From the NCBI GenBank assembly GCA_026874595.1, contig CM049314.1, positions 3,991,318-4,055,317 on the forward strand: a stretch of 64,000 bases of DNA, given 5' to 3'. The notes beneath the pieces were generated by a model that saw only the letters and a list, made by a program, of their open reading frames with translations, was not told where the DNA came from and did no database searches. Made by a program: the position numbers and the translations under genes. The DNA is from Sipunculus nudus. Taxonomy: Eukaryota; Annelida; Sipuncula; Golfingiida; Sipunculidae. Below are positions 37,100 through 47,374 of this stretch, piece by piece. The first letter of the stretch is position 1, and the number at the start of each line of letters is the position of its first letter.

Positions 37100-37890
37100 T
37101 CATGATCAACAAGTCTTTGACTGTAATGCTCTGGGGGACGGCTATGAAAGTAATGTCCAAAGAACAGAACGGGTTTTCCCATCCGCATTGCAAAGCCAGG
37201 ATTTGTGCCATTTTCAATAGCTATGTTGGCACCGGTAAGTCGAAAATCTTAACCGGAGTATCCTAGATGTTCCAGACCAGCTCGTCGAATAGCATCATTC
37301 ATGACCTTGCCACAGTAGAAGCTGTAATCTGGCGATAAGGAGCCTTCAATATCAAGGACACGGGTCGATAAACAGGTGGACTGACCCCTGATGTACCCTC
37401 AATATAGTGCCGGGGAACCCCTACAGGGTTGACATTTTCAGATTATGCAGGAGACAGCAGCACTTCAAACCCTGCCCGAGCAGAGACATTTTTAATTCCA
37501 AGTATAAGCAGCTTTGCCGTATCATTATCTAAAAGGTAACACAGTCTGTGCTGAAGAACACAGGCTCAACTGCATTGTTTCGGGGAATGAACCATCGACC
37601 ATGAGGAGCAATGTCAGATGGTCTCAGCATTAGATTTAAAGCAAGTAATGTAATTGTCTTTAGGCGAAGATCTTTAATCTTCAGGCTATCATACTCGGAC
37701 CAGGACCGAAATATTGACATAAATGGAGCCACTGGCATTACTTTTGACCTCTTTGTGGGCGCAGCAGTGTTGGTTTTCACCAAAACCCTGTTACCGAGTA
37801 ATTTTATTTCCGCATTACATGTGAGATCTTGTAACACATAGGCCTGGCAGAGGTTCGAATTTACTGCAGCCAGTGCAATGTTGATCACTG
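37100..37890 (-). pseudogene. Tyrosine recombinase of the DIRS-type element
   Basis: The minus frame 37888-37529 has LMLRPSDIAPHG, carrying the box I Arg. Further down (about 37270-37140) another frame gives DFRLTGANIAIENG and FFGHYFHS, matching the second Arg and the catalytic Tyr region. A TAA precedes DFRLTG, and the Trp-containing stretch before the Tyr is shortened. Such recombinases insert circular DNA copies without target duplications. Confidence 0.65.
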
Positions 37891-38722
37891 GTCTCGCCCT
37901 ACTACTTGTTAGATTACTTAGGAAATTAGCTATTACAGAATCGGAAACAGGTGGGAAATCTTGCCCACTGAGGCTACAGAAGAGTCTTACCTGGGCAATG
38001 GTATGGTTTTACACATGATAAGGTAGAAGGAGCCCATGCCAATAGAACGTTTGCCACTGCAATATCGGACCAACTTAGTTGTCGTAATCTGTGGCACCAG
38101 ATAACCTCCAGGCAAAAATTTTCCATCTCGGATTCCGAAGTGGTTCCGGTCTCAGGCCGCGAAACAGTACAGTCTTGGCATTCATTAGAAGTTTCACGGG
38201 TGGAGCCATTGACTAGGAGTAATCGTTGATGTGGCTGGGTGGGTCACAAGTGGACAATAACAGTTGAAACTGCCTTCCGGTTTTGCAGAACCCTCAGCAC
38301 CTTGGGTATCAGGCGGAAAGTTAGACATACCCAATTTTTTTTGGTGAGCCCAGTCGGACTGACTCAAAGCATCTACTCCGCTGGAAAGTGGGTCTTTTTA
38401 GCAACTGTTGTACACAGGTAGCTATGTGCTGTTCATATCTGGAAATCTGTCCACAGTGTGTGGCCCCAATTTTTCGTCTATGCCTGAAATAGTGTTGGGT
38501 GCAATTGCCAATTAATCTTGCTTTCTATGCGCGACAGTCTGTCTGCATGAACGTTGTTTATGCCCTCTAGACAGCGAAGAGATAGCGTTATATTGTCTTG
38601 TATGGCTACGCTCCACCGTCACGTGCTACATGTGTTAGGACCTGACTCGAACCGCCCTGAAAGTTTATGCTGGCTAGAGTTCTCACATTGTCTGAGAGTA
38701 TTTGAATGGACTTTACTGTCAG

Positions 38723-39106
38723 TTATGTTTTGAATGATAACAGCCCCATTAGAACAGCTGTTATCTCCCTGCAATTGGATGGTTTATTTGATAGCCATGG
38801 ATCCCAGAATCCGGCCGCTTCTAGGTTGAGGTATGCAAATCCCCAACCAGTTGCACTTGCACCTGATACTGCTTGAACTTCCTTTGGCTGTGTACTGGAG
38901 ACCCGTCCGTTCCAGACCTCAACACGTTGGTACCAGTACTGTAGGTTTTGTTTAGCAGTAGTATCGAAAGTCAGAAGCGATGCCCATGTTGATTTGCTTT
39001 TGAGTATGCTATACACATTCCGTTGGAGTAATTTTGCCGAAAGAATAATTTTGGTCATGGAGATGCATTGTCCAATAACTCTTGCAAACACCCTAGCCGT
39101 TAACAC
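38723..39106 (-). pseudogene. RNase H region of the DIRS-type element
   Basis: The frame contains VSGASATGWGFAYLNLEA and LSNKPSNCREITAVLMGL, the DASxxGWG and SSxxREL-like blocks of DIRS RNase H. The first catalytic Asp appears replaced (SGASATGWG). Confidence 0.65.
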
Positions 39107-39289
39107 ACGCTGAATGTCTTTCGTCAGATTGCGTATCTGAGGGAAGTAATCTTGATAACTGGTGTACCTTCTCTTGTGTGAGTGAGTATATTAAAACGAA
39201 TAAAAACCTTGCAGGTGCTTGGTTGTAGAGACGACATTTTCAAATTAATGTACTGGCCCAGTCTAAAAAGTGTGCTCAATAAACAATTG

Positions 39290-39910
39290 TCTTGTCCCTG
39301 TCGTTATTGGACATTAATAAGAAATCATCAACTGTAGTCATATGACTGGAAATTTTTAGAGGTCAGAGGCCACGCTCGCAGTGGACTTTTTCAGCGATCG
39401 TGGTATCTTAGTTACGTGCAAGGTTTTAATTTGTAATTGTAATTTGTAATTTCACAGGTATGTATGTTGATTCAGACTAGGTAAGTGATAAGCTTTGTGG
39501 ATTGTGTGTATCTAAGAGGCTAAGGCTTGACAATAAAAATTTCAAAGTCAATGTGACGTAGGTTTGTTAAAACAAAGTTTTCCAAGCGTAAACCGTGTGG
39601 ATGAGCTCTGAGGTGCTGTACCATAACACGTAATACCTTATAGAAAAAATTATGGACAAAAATTAGCACCAAAAGGCAAAATATTAAAAACAAATTATTT
39701 GTTTCACAAGTAGTTTAAAAATCTGCGGTACTTCGGGTTAACAGGAATATGGTAGATGCCATTCTGGAGATCAAGGGTTAGCAGGTTATCATCAGCACGC
39801 AAAAACTCACACATGATTTCAATACTTCATAGCAAAATTAAGGTGGAGTCTTGTGTGAGTTTAGTTTTCGGAGGTCGACTTTAAGACGGGGTTTTTTCGT
39901 TTTTTTTAGG
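39290..39910 (-). pseudogene. Reverse transcriptase region of the DIRS-type element
   Basis: Reverse-complement reading near 39800-39720 gives LTLDLQNGIYHIPVNPKYRR, the motif A region (D-L-x-x-x-Y-x-H-I-P). Near 39350-39300 it gives TTVDDFLLMSNN, with the VDD catalytic pair. Intervening frames are broken. Confidence 0.7.
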
Positions 39911-40167
39911 CACCGCTCCTATACTGGAATACATTTCGGTGGTGTGACAGTCTGTGGTTTGACCCCAGTAAACAGTAGAGTATTCATTTCAAGTAAAACA
40001 TATTTACTGTGTTGCGTTGAGCGTTTATGGTTCGGTAGATGAAAGCTAGTAGGTTCAGGTAACAAATGGGATGATGACACCCGTCGATAACCAATCAAGC
40101 AGATACGCAGGTGCACCTATTTCTTTCCGTGCGTCCATACATCCTGATAACGAGGCCGCTGTGATTA

Positions 40168-40461
40168 TCATGCTTCATGTTCAACTCTGTTATGATGAGA
40201 AGCTGGAAGTTGACTATTCGATCTGATTATGTTGTTATTTAGACCATAATCCTTTATGTCGCGACCTCTGCGTGTAAAGAATCTACAACAAAAATTTTCC
40301 CCACATTGAATTCCAGGAAAGTGATCATGTTCACGGCGATCAAGATTCTGAACTGTACTCTGTGCTTGTGAAATAATCTCCTCGGCTAATTTCAGAGCAT
40401 GCAAGTCAGCAGGTGTCATCCCTGTTGTTCCGCTCTTAATTCTCCGGTTATTGAGTGGCAA
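40168..40461 (-). pseudogene. N-terminal gag-like frame of the DIRS-type element
   Basis: A 97-residue frame upstream (on the minus strand) of the reverse transcriptase. It has no decisive motif; the gag-like call rests on position. It contains two nearby Cys (FCCRFFTRRGRD). Confidence 0.35.
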
Positions 40462-41118
40462 CTTTCTGGAATTGTCATTAGATACTACAAAACAGCTGTA
40501 CTCACATTAAGGATATTCCAGATGTGCGTTGAGAACATCAAACAAGTCATTAACTTCCAAATTTAGGGTCACAGCAACTGAGTACCTTAAGTCCTGTCCC
40601 AATATACCAGACTGAGCGACTGACAATCATCTTTGCTGTTTGCTGGAAGTCCCTTTTGTAATATCTTATGAGAGTCCTTTGATAAATATTTTGGTTCTAA
40701 CTGAACGTGTTTAAGCGAGTCACGGAGAGCCAAGTACTGTGCCTCTATATCCCCATCACCGGTAGCTGCACTGTCCCTAGATTGAGAGAATGTAGGACTA
40801 CCGTACTCACTATTTGCCTTTAATGGTCTGGAGAGCAGGGTTTCACCAGACTCGCTCCTTGGCTGGCCATCAGTTTGTGTATGTGAATCGCACGAGGAAC
40901 TTGTTTAATTCCTAATATCGCTCACCATTGCAGTTGATTCAGCCGTGTTATGATTGGCTTTGAGAGAAATAATGTCTGCGGCTCAGCTGAGTTATGCACT
41001 TTTCAGAGAGTTTATCTCACCAAAAAACTTGTTGCAATAAGTCCGCGTCAGTCGATTCGGACGAATCTTTTGAACTTTGTGACATGGCGTGTCCATAAGC
41101 CGTCCTTCTTGGCAGAGA

Positions 41119-41230
41119 TGCGCCATGCAAAGAAGACAGCTACACCTAACGACAAGTTAGGTGTCGCGAGAAGAGTAATTTCTGTATTTTTTCGACTATC
41201 TACACTTTCAATTCAGATAATATTAATATA
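41119..41230. repeat. Right terminal direct repeat of the DIRS-type element
   Basis: This partner of 36741-36850 contains a perfect 9-bp hairpin, ACACCTAAC (41142-41150) and GTTAGGTGT (41156-41164), with a 5-base loop. Confidence 0.7.
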
Positions 41231-41662
41231 ACTAAGTCAGAAATTATCAGCTTAAATATGTGTATGCGCGTGTGATGATGGGTGGGATAGTCCAGGTTCG
41301 AGTCGAAGTTATCAAAAAAGATCCATTTCTAGAATGATAAGTCACATGTCAAGGTTAAATGCTATATTTTGTATCGCATCACAATGTAGGAGTTGTATTT
41401 TTAGAATTACCACTGGCTTAGTGACTAAATATTACATAAGAAATGAAGTTCAATGTTTATAGCCTGGTAAAGCTTTATTAAGTAGTTAATTAATGGTTAA
41501 GCTTTCTTAGTTGTTATGATAGCAACTATTGCAGCATACATTTTCAGATAAAGATAAAGAACCAAAGTCGTATAATATAGAAATTCAATATCACATTATA
41601 GTTTATACAGCCGAAATATCCTACATTGAACAATGATTCTCAAAACAGCATATATAATTTAA

Positions 41663-41735
41663 AGCATAAGCCAAAGGAATAGTTTGCATATGTCCGGTAT
41701 TGTAACCCCTAGGATAATGAGCAGCAGTTGTATCG
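41663..41735 (+). pseudogene. Decayed duplicate of calpain exon 7
   Basis: GTCCGGTATTGTAACCCCTA and its flanks resemble exon 7 (GTCCGGTGTTGTAACCCCTG) over roughly 50-55 bases at about 80% identity, in the same orientation and about 140 bases upstream of the true exon. A TAG interrupts the copy (AGGAATAGTTTG), and no good splice sites bound it. Confidence 0.7.
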
Positions 41736-41810
41736 ATGTAGAAATTGTTTCAGTATCATATCATACACTGATCAACAATACTCAATAATGTTTTTCTCTG
41801 GAATTGGCAG

Positions 41811-42476
41811 GTGATAGAACAGAAGTCAAAGGAAAGGCTTGCGTTTGTCCGGTGTTGTAACCCCTGGATCAATGAGCGCGGGCGGGGCGAAGTACTGGAA
41901 GACTAGTGAGTCATTTCCTTCTCATAAACATCCAAGTTATTTCAAGGTTAATACAAAACAGAAATATGTATAAAAGGAACAAGTACAGTGAAATGAGACG
42001 AAATAATGTGATAATGGAAATAAAACGTACCACTTCTGTGAGTCAGCGTTTCTTTAGAAAAAAAATACACTAGAAAGAATACATTTTTGTTGAAACTTTC
42101 TTCGAAGCTGTTTTCATTATTCTTTTCATGAAATATATTCAAGATTTTACTTTGACCTTAAACTTAAGTAAGTTTCATCGCCGTATAAAAAATATAGTTC
42201 GGTTACTTTATGAAGTATATAAATAAGTAACATTTACAATTTTTCCATTTTTGTCTTTTTCTCTGCTGGTTAATATAGTTAAATTTTAACCCAGATGATT
42301 AAGATTCGATGAAGTTGATTAAAATTGAAAATACAGCAGTTTCTAGGATGTTTATTTTTATCGATTATTTAATGACATTACTGAATACAATATTTTAGTA
42401 AGGCTGAATGGCAGTCCATCACCGATGAAAATTTGGCAGACTGGGGCCTCAATATCAGCAGTGACGGAGAGTTCTG
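41811..42476 (+). CDS. Calpain exons 7-8: catalytic Asn317 and end of the protease core
   Basis: Exon 7 reads VIEQKSKERLAFVRCCNPWI, so the catalytic Asn (317) and NPW are present, but the invariant following Gly is Ile. The next stretch, NERGRGEVLEDYKAEWQS, replaces the usual E-W-x-G-x-W-S-D loop. Exon 8 ends in ISSDGEFW, the family's DGEFW. The join GACTA/TAAGGCT restores frame. Donors are GTGAGT and GTGCTG. Confidence 0.8.
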
Positions 42477-42776
42477 GTGCTGTTTTTTTTTTGTTTACAA
42501 ATGTTCATAATTATGAATGATATATTTTAATAATTGATACATTTTTATTATGGAAATGCTCTCCATGCTTTGGTAGTACTCTTCCACTCCCTCACATAGT
42601 CTGATGGGGATATGGTTGTAGTTTCTTCCCACTGGAACTTCCAATGACAGGATTCCTGTGTGACGTTTTAGTTTTAAGGCGTACACTGCATGTTTTTTTT
42701 AAAGTAAATTCTTCTAAGTAAAGGAAGATGACAGGATTTTTTTTTCATATTTTCGAATAAAAAATAAAATAAATTT

Positions 42777-42786
42777 ATATATATAT

Positions 42787-42856
<70 letters not shown>
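42777..42856. repeat. Compound (TA)n(CT)n(TA)n microsatellite
   Basis: A CT run of about 36 bases between two TA runs, in calpain intron 8. Confidence 0.9.
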
Positions 42857-42858
<2 letters not shown>

Positions 42859-43748
42859 TGATGTGACTGCATTCTGTTATAGCCAGACGTTCCAACTTTT
42901 CTTAGAGTCTGTACAAAATTTACGTCATTTATGTAGTACAGGAAAAAAACAGGGTCGTATAACTGAACAATAAAGACCATGTAAGGTTAGTTTATTTTTG
43001 TCGATCTTATTGCTCTATTGCTAGCATATTTCTCGAGTCTTCTATGATACTTAGAAAAAATGTATGTTGGCCTCTAGTTTTCAGATAGACAGTACTTGAT
43101 TATTTGTTGATTAGGATTATTGTAAGAAAAGAGCATACGGTACTTTCCCTGCAGTGTCCCATTCAATCTGTCATTGGTCTTTGTTGTGTCATGTAAGGTT
43201 TTAAAAAAAAGCGCAGCTACGAGGAGGTAATCTTCCTCTTACTGTTATTGATACAGGAGGACGTATTTTATCCAGGTGCAGATCCCTGTGGTCTTGTCCT
43301 TTTTTCTTGGTTTATTTACTAGCATCTTCATCGAGCAATTAATATAACTCCTGGCAGTTTAGTCCTTGTTTAAACTGAGAGTATGTCATTTTACTAAACA
43401 AACTGGATATTAGTCTTGAAATTTGTCTGTCGATTAGATTTACTACCACAGCATCATTATCAGCCGCTCCAAGGATAATTTCTACGATATCAAATCCTCT
43501 TTGCCTTTGAACATGAACCATGTTAATGCTCTGTGATAATTGGTAAACTGGATATGGAAGCTTGTAACCCCCTTTTATGTTTTAAGGATAGCACTATGAA
43601 TTTGACAATTGGTACCAAAAAATGTATCATATTTTTTTTCTTATTTTTGGGTAGATAGTTTCTCCTCATTTGATGTTATAGTAAACGTTTAATACAAATC
43701 TCGATAACATGTCAAATTTTAAAATCGTTTTGAAAACTTTTCTTTCAG

Positions 43749-45782
43749 GATGTCAATGGAGGACTTTACCAAGGAGTTCCAGCGTTTGGAAATCTGTTTC
43801 ATTGGTTCTGATGAATTGATCAAAGAAGAAGGAATCCAGCAATGGGAGTGTACCGAAGAGCATGGCAGCTGGGTGGGGGGAATCAATGCAGGAGGATGTC
43901 TTGACAATCAAGGTAAACCAAAGTTGAATATTAGAATATTAGTGAAATATAATTTTCTATGTTTTCTTTTTGACAATGATGACACAACTGATCGGGTGGT
44001 AGATCGTCAAATATGATGATATTTTGTCCATAAATTTGATAGGGCCACATCATTACTACAACGACGTAATGTCCTTCAACAGAGTCAGATACAACCGGAA
44101 TGCATACCCGAGCTCTACTTTACTTATCCTTATTAATATGTAATGAAAAGCAATACAAATTGCTGGCAGGATCAGTGATTCAACAGCAGTTCATGTATTA
44201 GTGTTAACTCCGATGTTTAATTAGGAAAATAAAGTTTTATCTTCTTGCCCGACAAACGTAACTGTATGCAAATTAACCTGTGTTTATGGTATTTTAATTA
44301 TGTATTAGCTTTCTATTCACAATTAAGTTTTACAACATCTCAACAACGAAATATAGTTTGTGGAAGTAAAATAAATTTTTCGATTGATATTTCCTGCTGA
44401 GAACATTCAGCTGTCAGATGCGTGTTGCGGATGAAATGGTTTTATTTTATCCCTTCTAAGAAACCTTCTGGACCAACCCTCAGTTCAGGTTTACCCTCAC
44501 GGAAGAAGCAAAGGTTGAATCGGATGGTCTAGTCTTTGTTGTAATAAACCTGGTGCGTAAAGGCCTGAGGAAGACAGACGTTGCCTACGTCGGCTACGTG
44601 ATTTACAAGGTGAGTTTGGACACAGATAACCACATAAGGAAAATGAGACCTGACGGTTGTGATGTCTAGTGTACTTCAGGGTGCAGTGATACTGGAATAT
44701 ATATAATTTCCATAAATCATATTGGCTGTCTCTCTACCTAAATCTTCGGTAGTTTTATGGAGCTAAGCAAGTTTACTATTGGCGTAGACAGTCACAACAC
44801 AGATAAATATCACTGCTACATATAGACAACAATAAATCTGCGCCAAATATTTTACCAAATACTTTTTCTGTAAAACGCCATTTTAAAATCCTTTCGCAGC
44901 TGGAAACTGAGAATTCTGGAATCTTGCCAAGAGACTTCTTCTCCGAGAACAGGGAGATAGCTAAATCACCCAACATCAAAAACAAGTGGGAGGTATCCTC
45001 CTGCCATAGACTGGCTCCTGGAAATTACGTCATTATCCCTTCAACCTTTTATCCTGGAGTAGAAGCAGACTACCTATTGAGAATCTTCACGGAACAGACA
45101 GCTGAAATCAAGTACGTCCCTAATAGTATGTCGTTCTTTTTTCAGATTCTACTCAGGGTACAAGGCATTAGAAAATTAAATATAAGTAGAACTTATAGTG
45201 TAAAAGCGTTCATAGTGAATTTGTGGTTATCATCGAATCAAACAAGGACGGATACTTCATGCCGGTTTTCACTTTATAAATACGAAATGATTCTTAATCA
45301 TCTGGCTAAACTACATATTGTTTTAGTGTATAGATCAAAGATGTTCTGAGATAAGGTATATATGCTATGAACGTTAATTGAATAAAAGAGATAGGTATGG
45401 ATCATAAGGTGAAATGAAATAAATCAATTGATGCAATTTTAGAAATACTGTTCTGAAAAAAAATAAGAGAAGGCCAGACCAAAGTACCAATACAAGTATA
45501 GTAGCCGGGGCTCTACCATTATGTTTGGCAACAGCTCATCATAAATCTTAAAAAAGAATGAACACAAATAATCACATGTATATTAAGGGCCGATAAGCCG
45601 CTCATGGGGATTCAAGGTCAAATGTCGAATGGGAATTGTCAGAGATCCGTGTTTTGATACCTTGCCGATGCAATGAAATTTATGCAGGGTGCAAGAAACG
45701 AATCGAACAAAATTTATTTGGTAAATCGTTTGGAACTTACACTATTAATAACATAAATTAAGCTAACTATAAACTATGAAAC

Positions 45783-45855
<73 letters not shown>

Positions 45856-46207
45856 ATGGAAATGGTATATTCAGTAAAGTCGGTTCACTGACAGTGGGAA
45901 TCGAACCCACGATCTTCCGATTTCCGATCGGTGGCCTTACCACTTGGCTACGCCAGATTCCCTACCCTCTGTGTATTTGCACACTTTTATAGGAACCAGC
46001 GAAGGGACTGGTAAATCACCCAACATGTTGGGAACGCTTGTTCCTATACAAGTGTGCAAATACACCGAGGGGAAGGGAATCTGGCGTAGCCAAGAGGAAA
46101 GGCCACCGACCGAAAATTGGAAGATCATGGGTTCGATTCCCACCGTCAGTGAACCGTTTTTTCTGTGTATACCATTTCAATCTATGAACAATGAACCAGC
46201 ATGGCTA

Positions 46208-46280
<73 letters not shown>

Positions 46281-46390
46281 GTGTGTCTGACAAAGAAAAA
46301 TGCACCTATCAGAATAATTAGTTCCTTTCTGTATGTTTATTTCCATATTTCAGAGAAATGGATGACGTTACATCCTTCTCCAGGCCTGCT
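43749..46390 (+). CDS. Calpain exons 9-12: C2-like domain III
   Basis: Exon 9 (MSMEDFTKEFQRLEIC and GSWVGGINAGGC) matches the family's FEDF...LEIC and AGGC landmarks. Exon 10 opens ETFWTNPQFRFTL, the classic WxNPQF. Exon 11 includes CHRLAPGNYVIIPSTFYPG and DYLLRIFTEQ, the PGxYVIVPSTF and FxLRVF blocks. This domain binds calcium and lipid and couples the EF-hand region to the protease core. No defect is seen in these exons. Exon 12 is a 37-base linker (KEMDDVTSFSRPA). Confidence 0.88.
45786..45852. repeat. (TA)n left of the palindromic SINE pair
   Basis: A TA run in calpain intron 11, ending directly before the left inverted arm. Confidence 0.9.
45860..46176. repeat. Palindromic pair of tRNA-derived units
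   Basis: Two ~137 bp arms (about 45860-45996 and 46040-46176) are inverted copies around a short centre containing CCCAACATGTTGGG. Each carries a tRNA-like head. On the plus strand of the right arm, the box A-like GGCGTAGCCAAGAGG is at 46083-46097, and the exact box B GGTTCGATTCC is at about 46130-46140. The left arm has the same on the minus strand (GGAATCGAACC). T-arm stem GTGGG/CCCAC is intact on the left. This resembles a foldback SINE or MITE with Pol III promoters facing outward. Confidence 0.75.
46210..46280. repeat. (TA)n right of the palindromic SINE pair
   Basis: A TA run about 33 bases outside the right arm, mirroring 45786-45852. Confidence 0.9.
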
Positions 46391-46815
46391 GTGAGTAGTC
46401 TAAATCATCAATGTTTTCTATATCGTTTATAATATTTAATGTATTTTAAGATGATATTAGGCTAATTCCTGCATATCAGTAGATCTTGAATATATTTATC
46501 TCTAACACAAGACCTGTTTTAATGTAGGGTTTTTGGTGGCGCCGACCCCTGCGTCAATTTTAGATGAACATTACAAATATCTCACGTGTGGTTAAACGTG
46601 CTAGATGAATTGGCCTACTCGTAAGATAGACGTGTTGCGCCACCTACGACTGTCGATTTTAGCTCACTGTTAGCTTACAAATGTAAACTTTTCAACTAAA
46701 ATTTACTTCAATAATTATGTATCATGCTTTAATGAGTCGGATCATGTAGCTTTATTTGTCATTGTTCATTACTTTTACTCAAGGGATAACCTTGACATTT
46801 AAGTTTGATTTTGGG

Positions 46816-47000
46816 GGGCTGGACAATCGAGTGGCAAAACGCACGTCACTCTTAGCTGGAGACTGTGGGTTGATCCCCAGCGTTATTATGAGAGCCGTTG
46901 TAGTTGCCCTAACAAGGTTGATGGTTTCCTCAACCCTTACAAATAAAGTAACGCCAGCATCCGAGCCATGGAGACTGCCCTGCATTAGCTATCATAACTA
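46816..47000 (+). repeat. tRNA-Lys-like SINE relic in calpain intron 12
   Basis: GGACAATCGAGTGG resembles box A. CTCTTAG at 46849-46855 is an anticodon loop with CTT, and GTGGGTTGATCCCCAG (46865-46880) is a T-arm with box B. No acceptor stem closes, so it is a SINE head. The tail boundary is approximate. Confidence 0.6.
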
Positions 47001-47374
47001 ATTTTACAATGCATGTAAAATAAAAAAATAATATGAAACAGTTTATATAAAAAATCTCAATGAGTTACTTTCGTGTATGTATCATTGTTTAGTCACATCG
47101 TATGTTCCTAGGCACGAGGGGATGTTGAACGGTTACAGTTGTTAGTATTACTCTAGACAACTCTCCGAATTTAAATGCAGGTGACACTTCCTTTGCTTTG
47201 CCACCAATAATTTTATAATGAACCATAAAACAACCAAAGTAATTTTACATTTGCTGTCAGACGGTGTGATTTTGGTTACATTTCAGAGGATATTTGACCA
47301 GTCCGATTGGAACCGAAGGCTGGTTTGGACAGTAGATGATAACTGATTTTTTTTTGTACCTATCTATAAACTAG

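Larger units (their letters stand above)
36741..41230 (-). mobile_element. DIRS-type tyrosine-recombinase retrotransposon in calpain intron 6
   Basis: Minus-strand order is gag-like protein, reverse transcriptase, RNase H, tyrosine recombinase, which is the DIRS order. It lies between direct terminal repeats (36741-36850 and 41119-41230) that are clearly alike but diverged. No integrase or aspartic protease was seen. It sits antisense to the calpain and enlarges intron 6 to 5.2 kb. Its frames are broken, so it is an old insertion. Direct rather than inverted terminal repeats suggest an Ngaro- or PAT-like relative. Confidence 0.75.
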
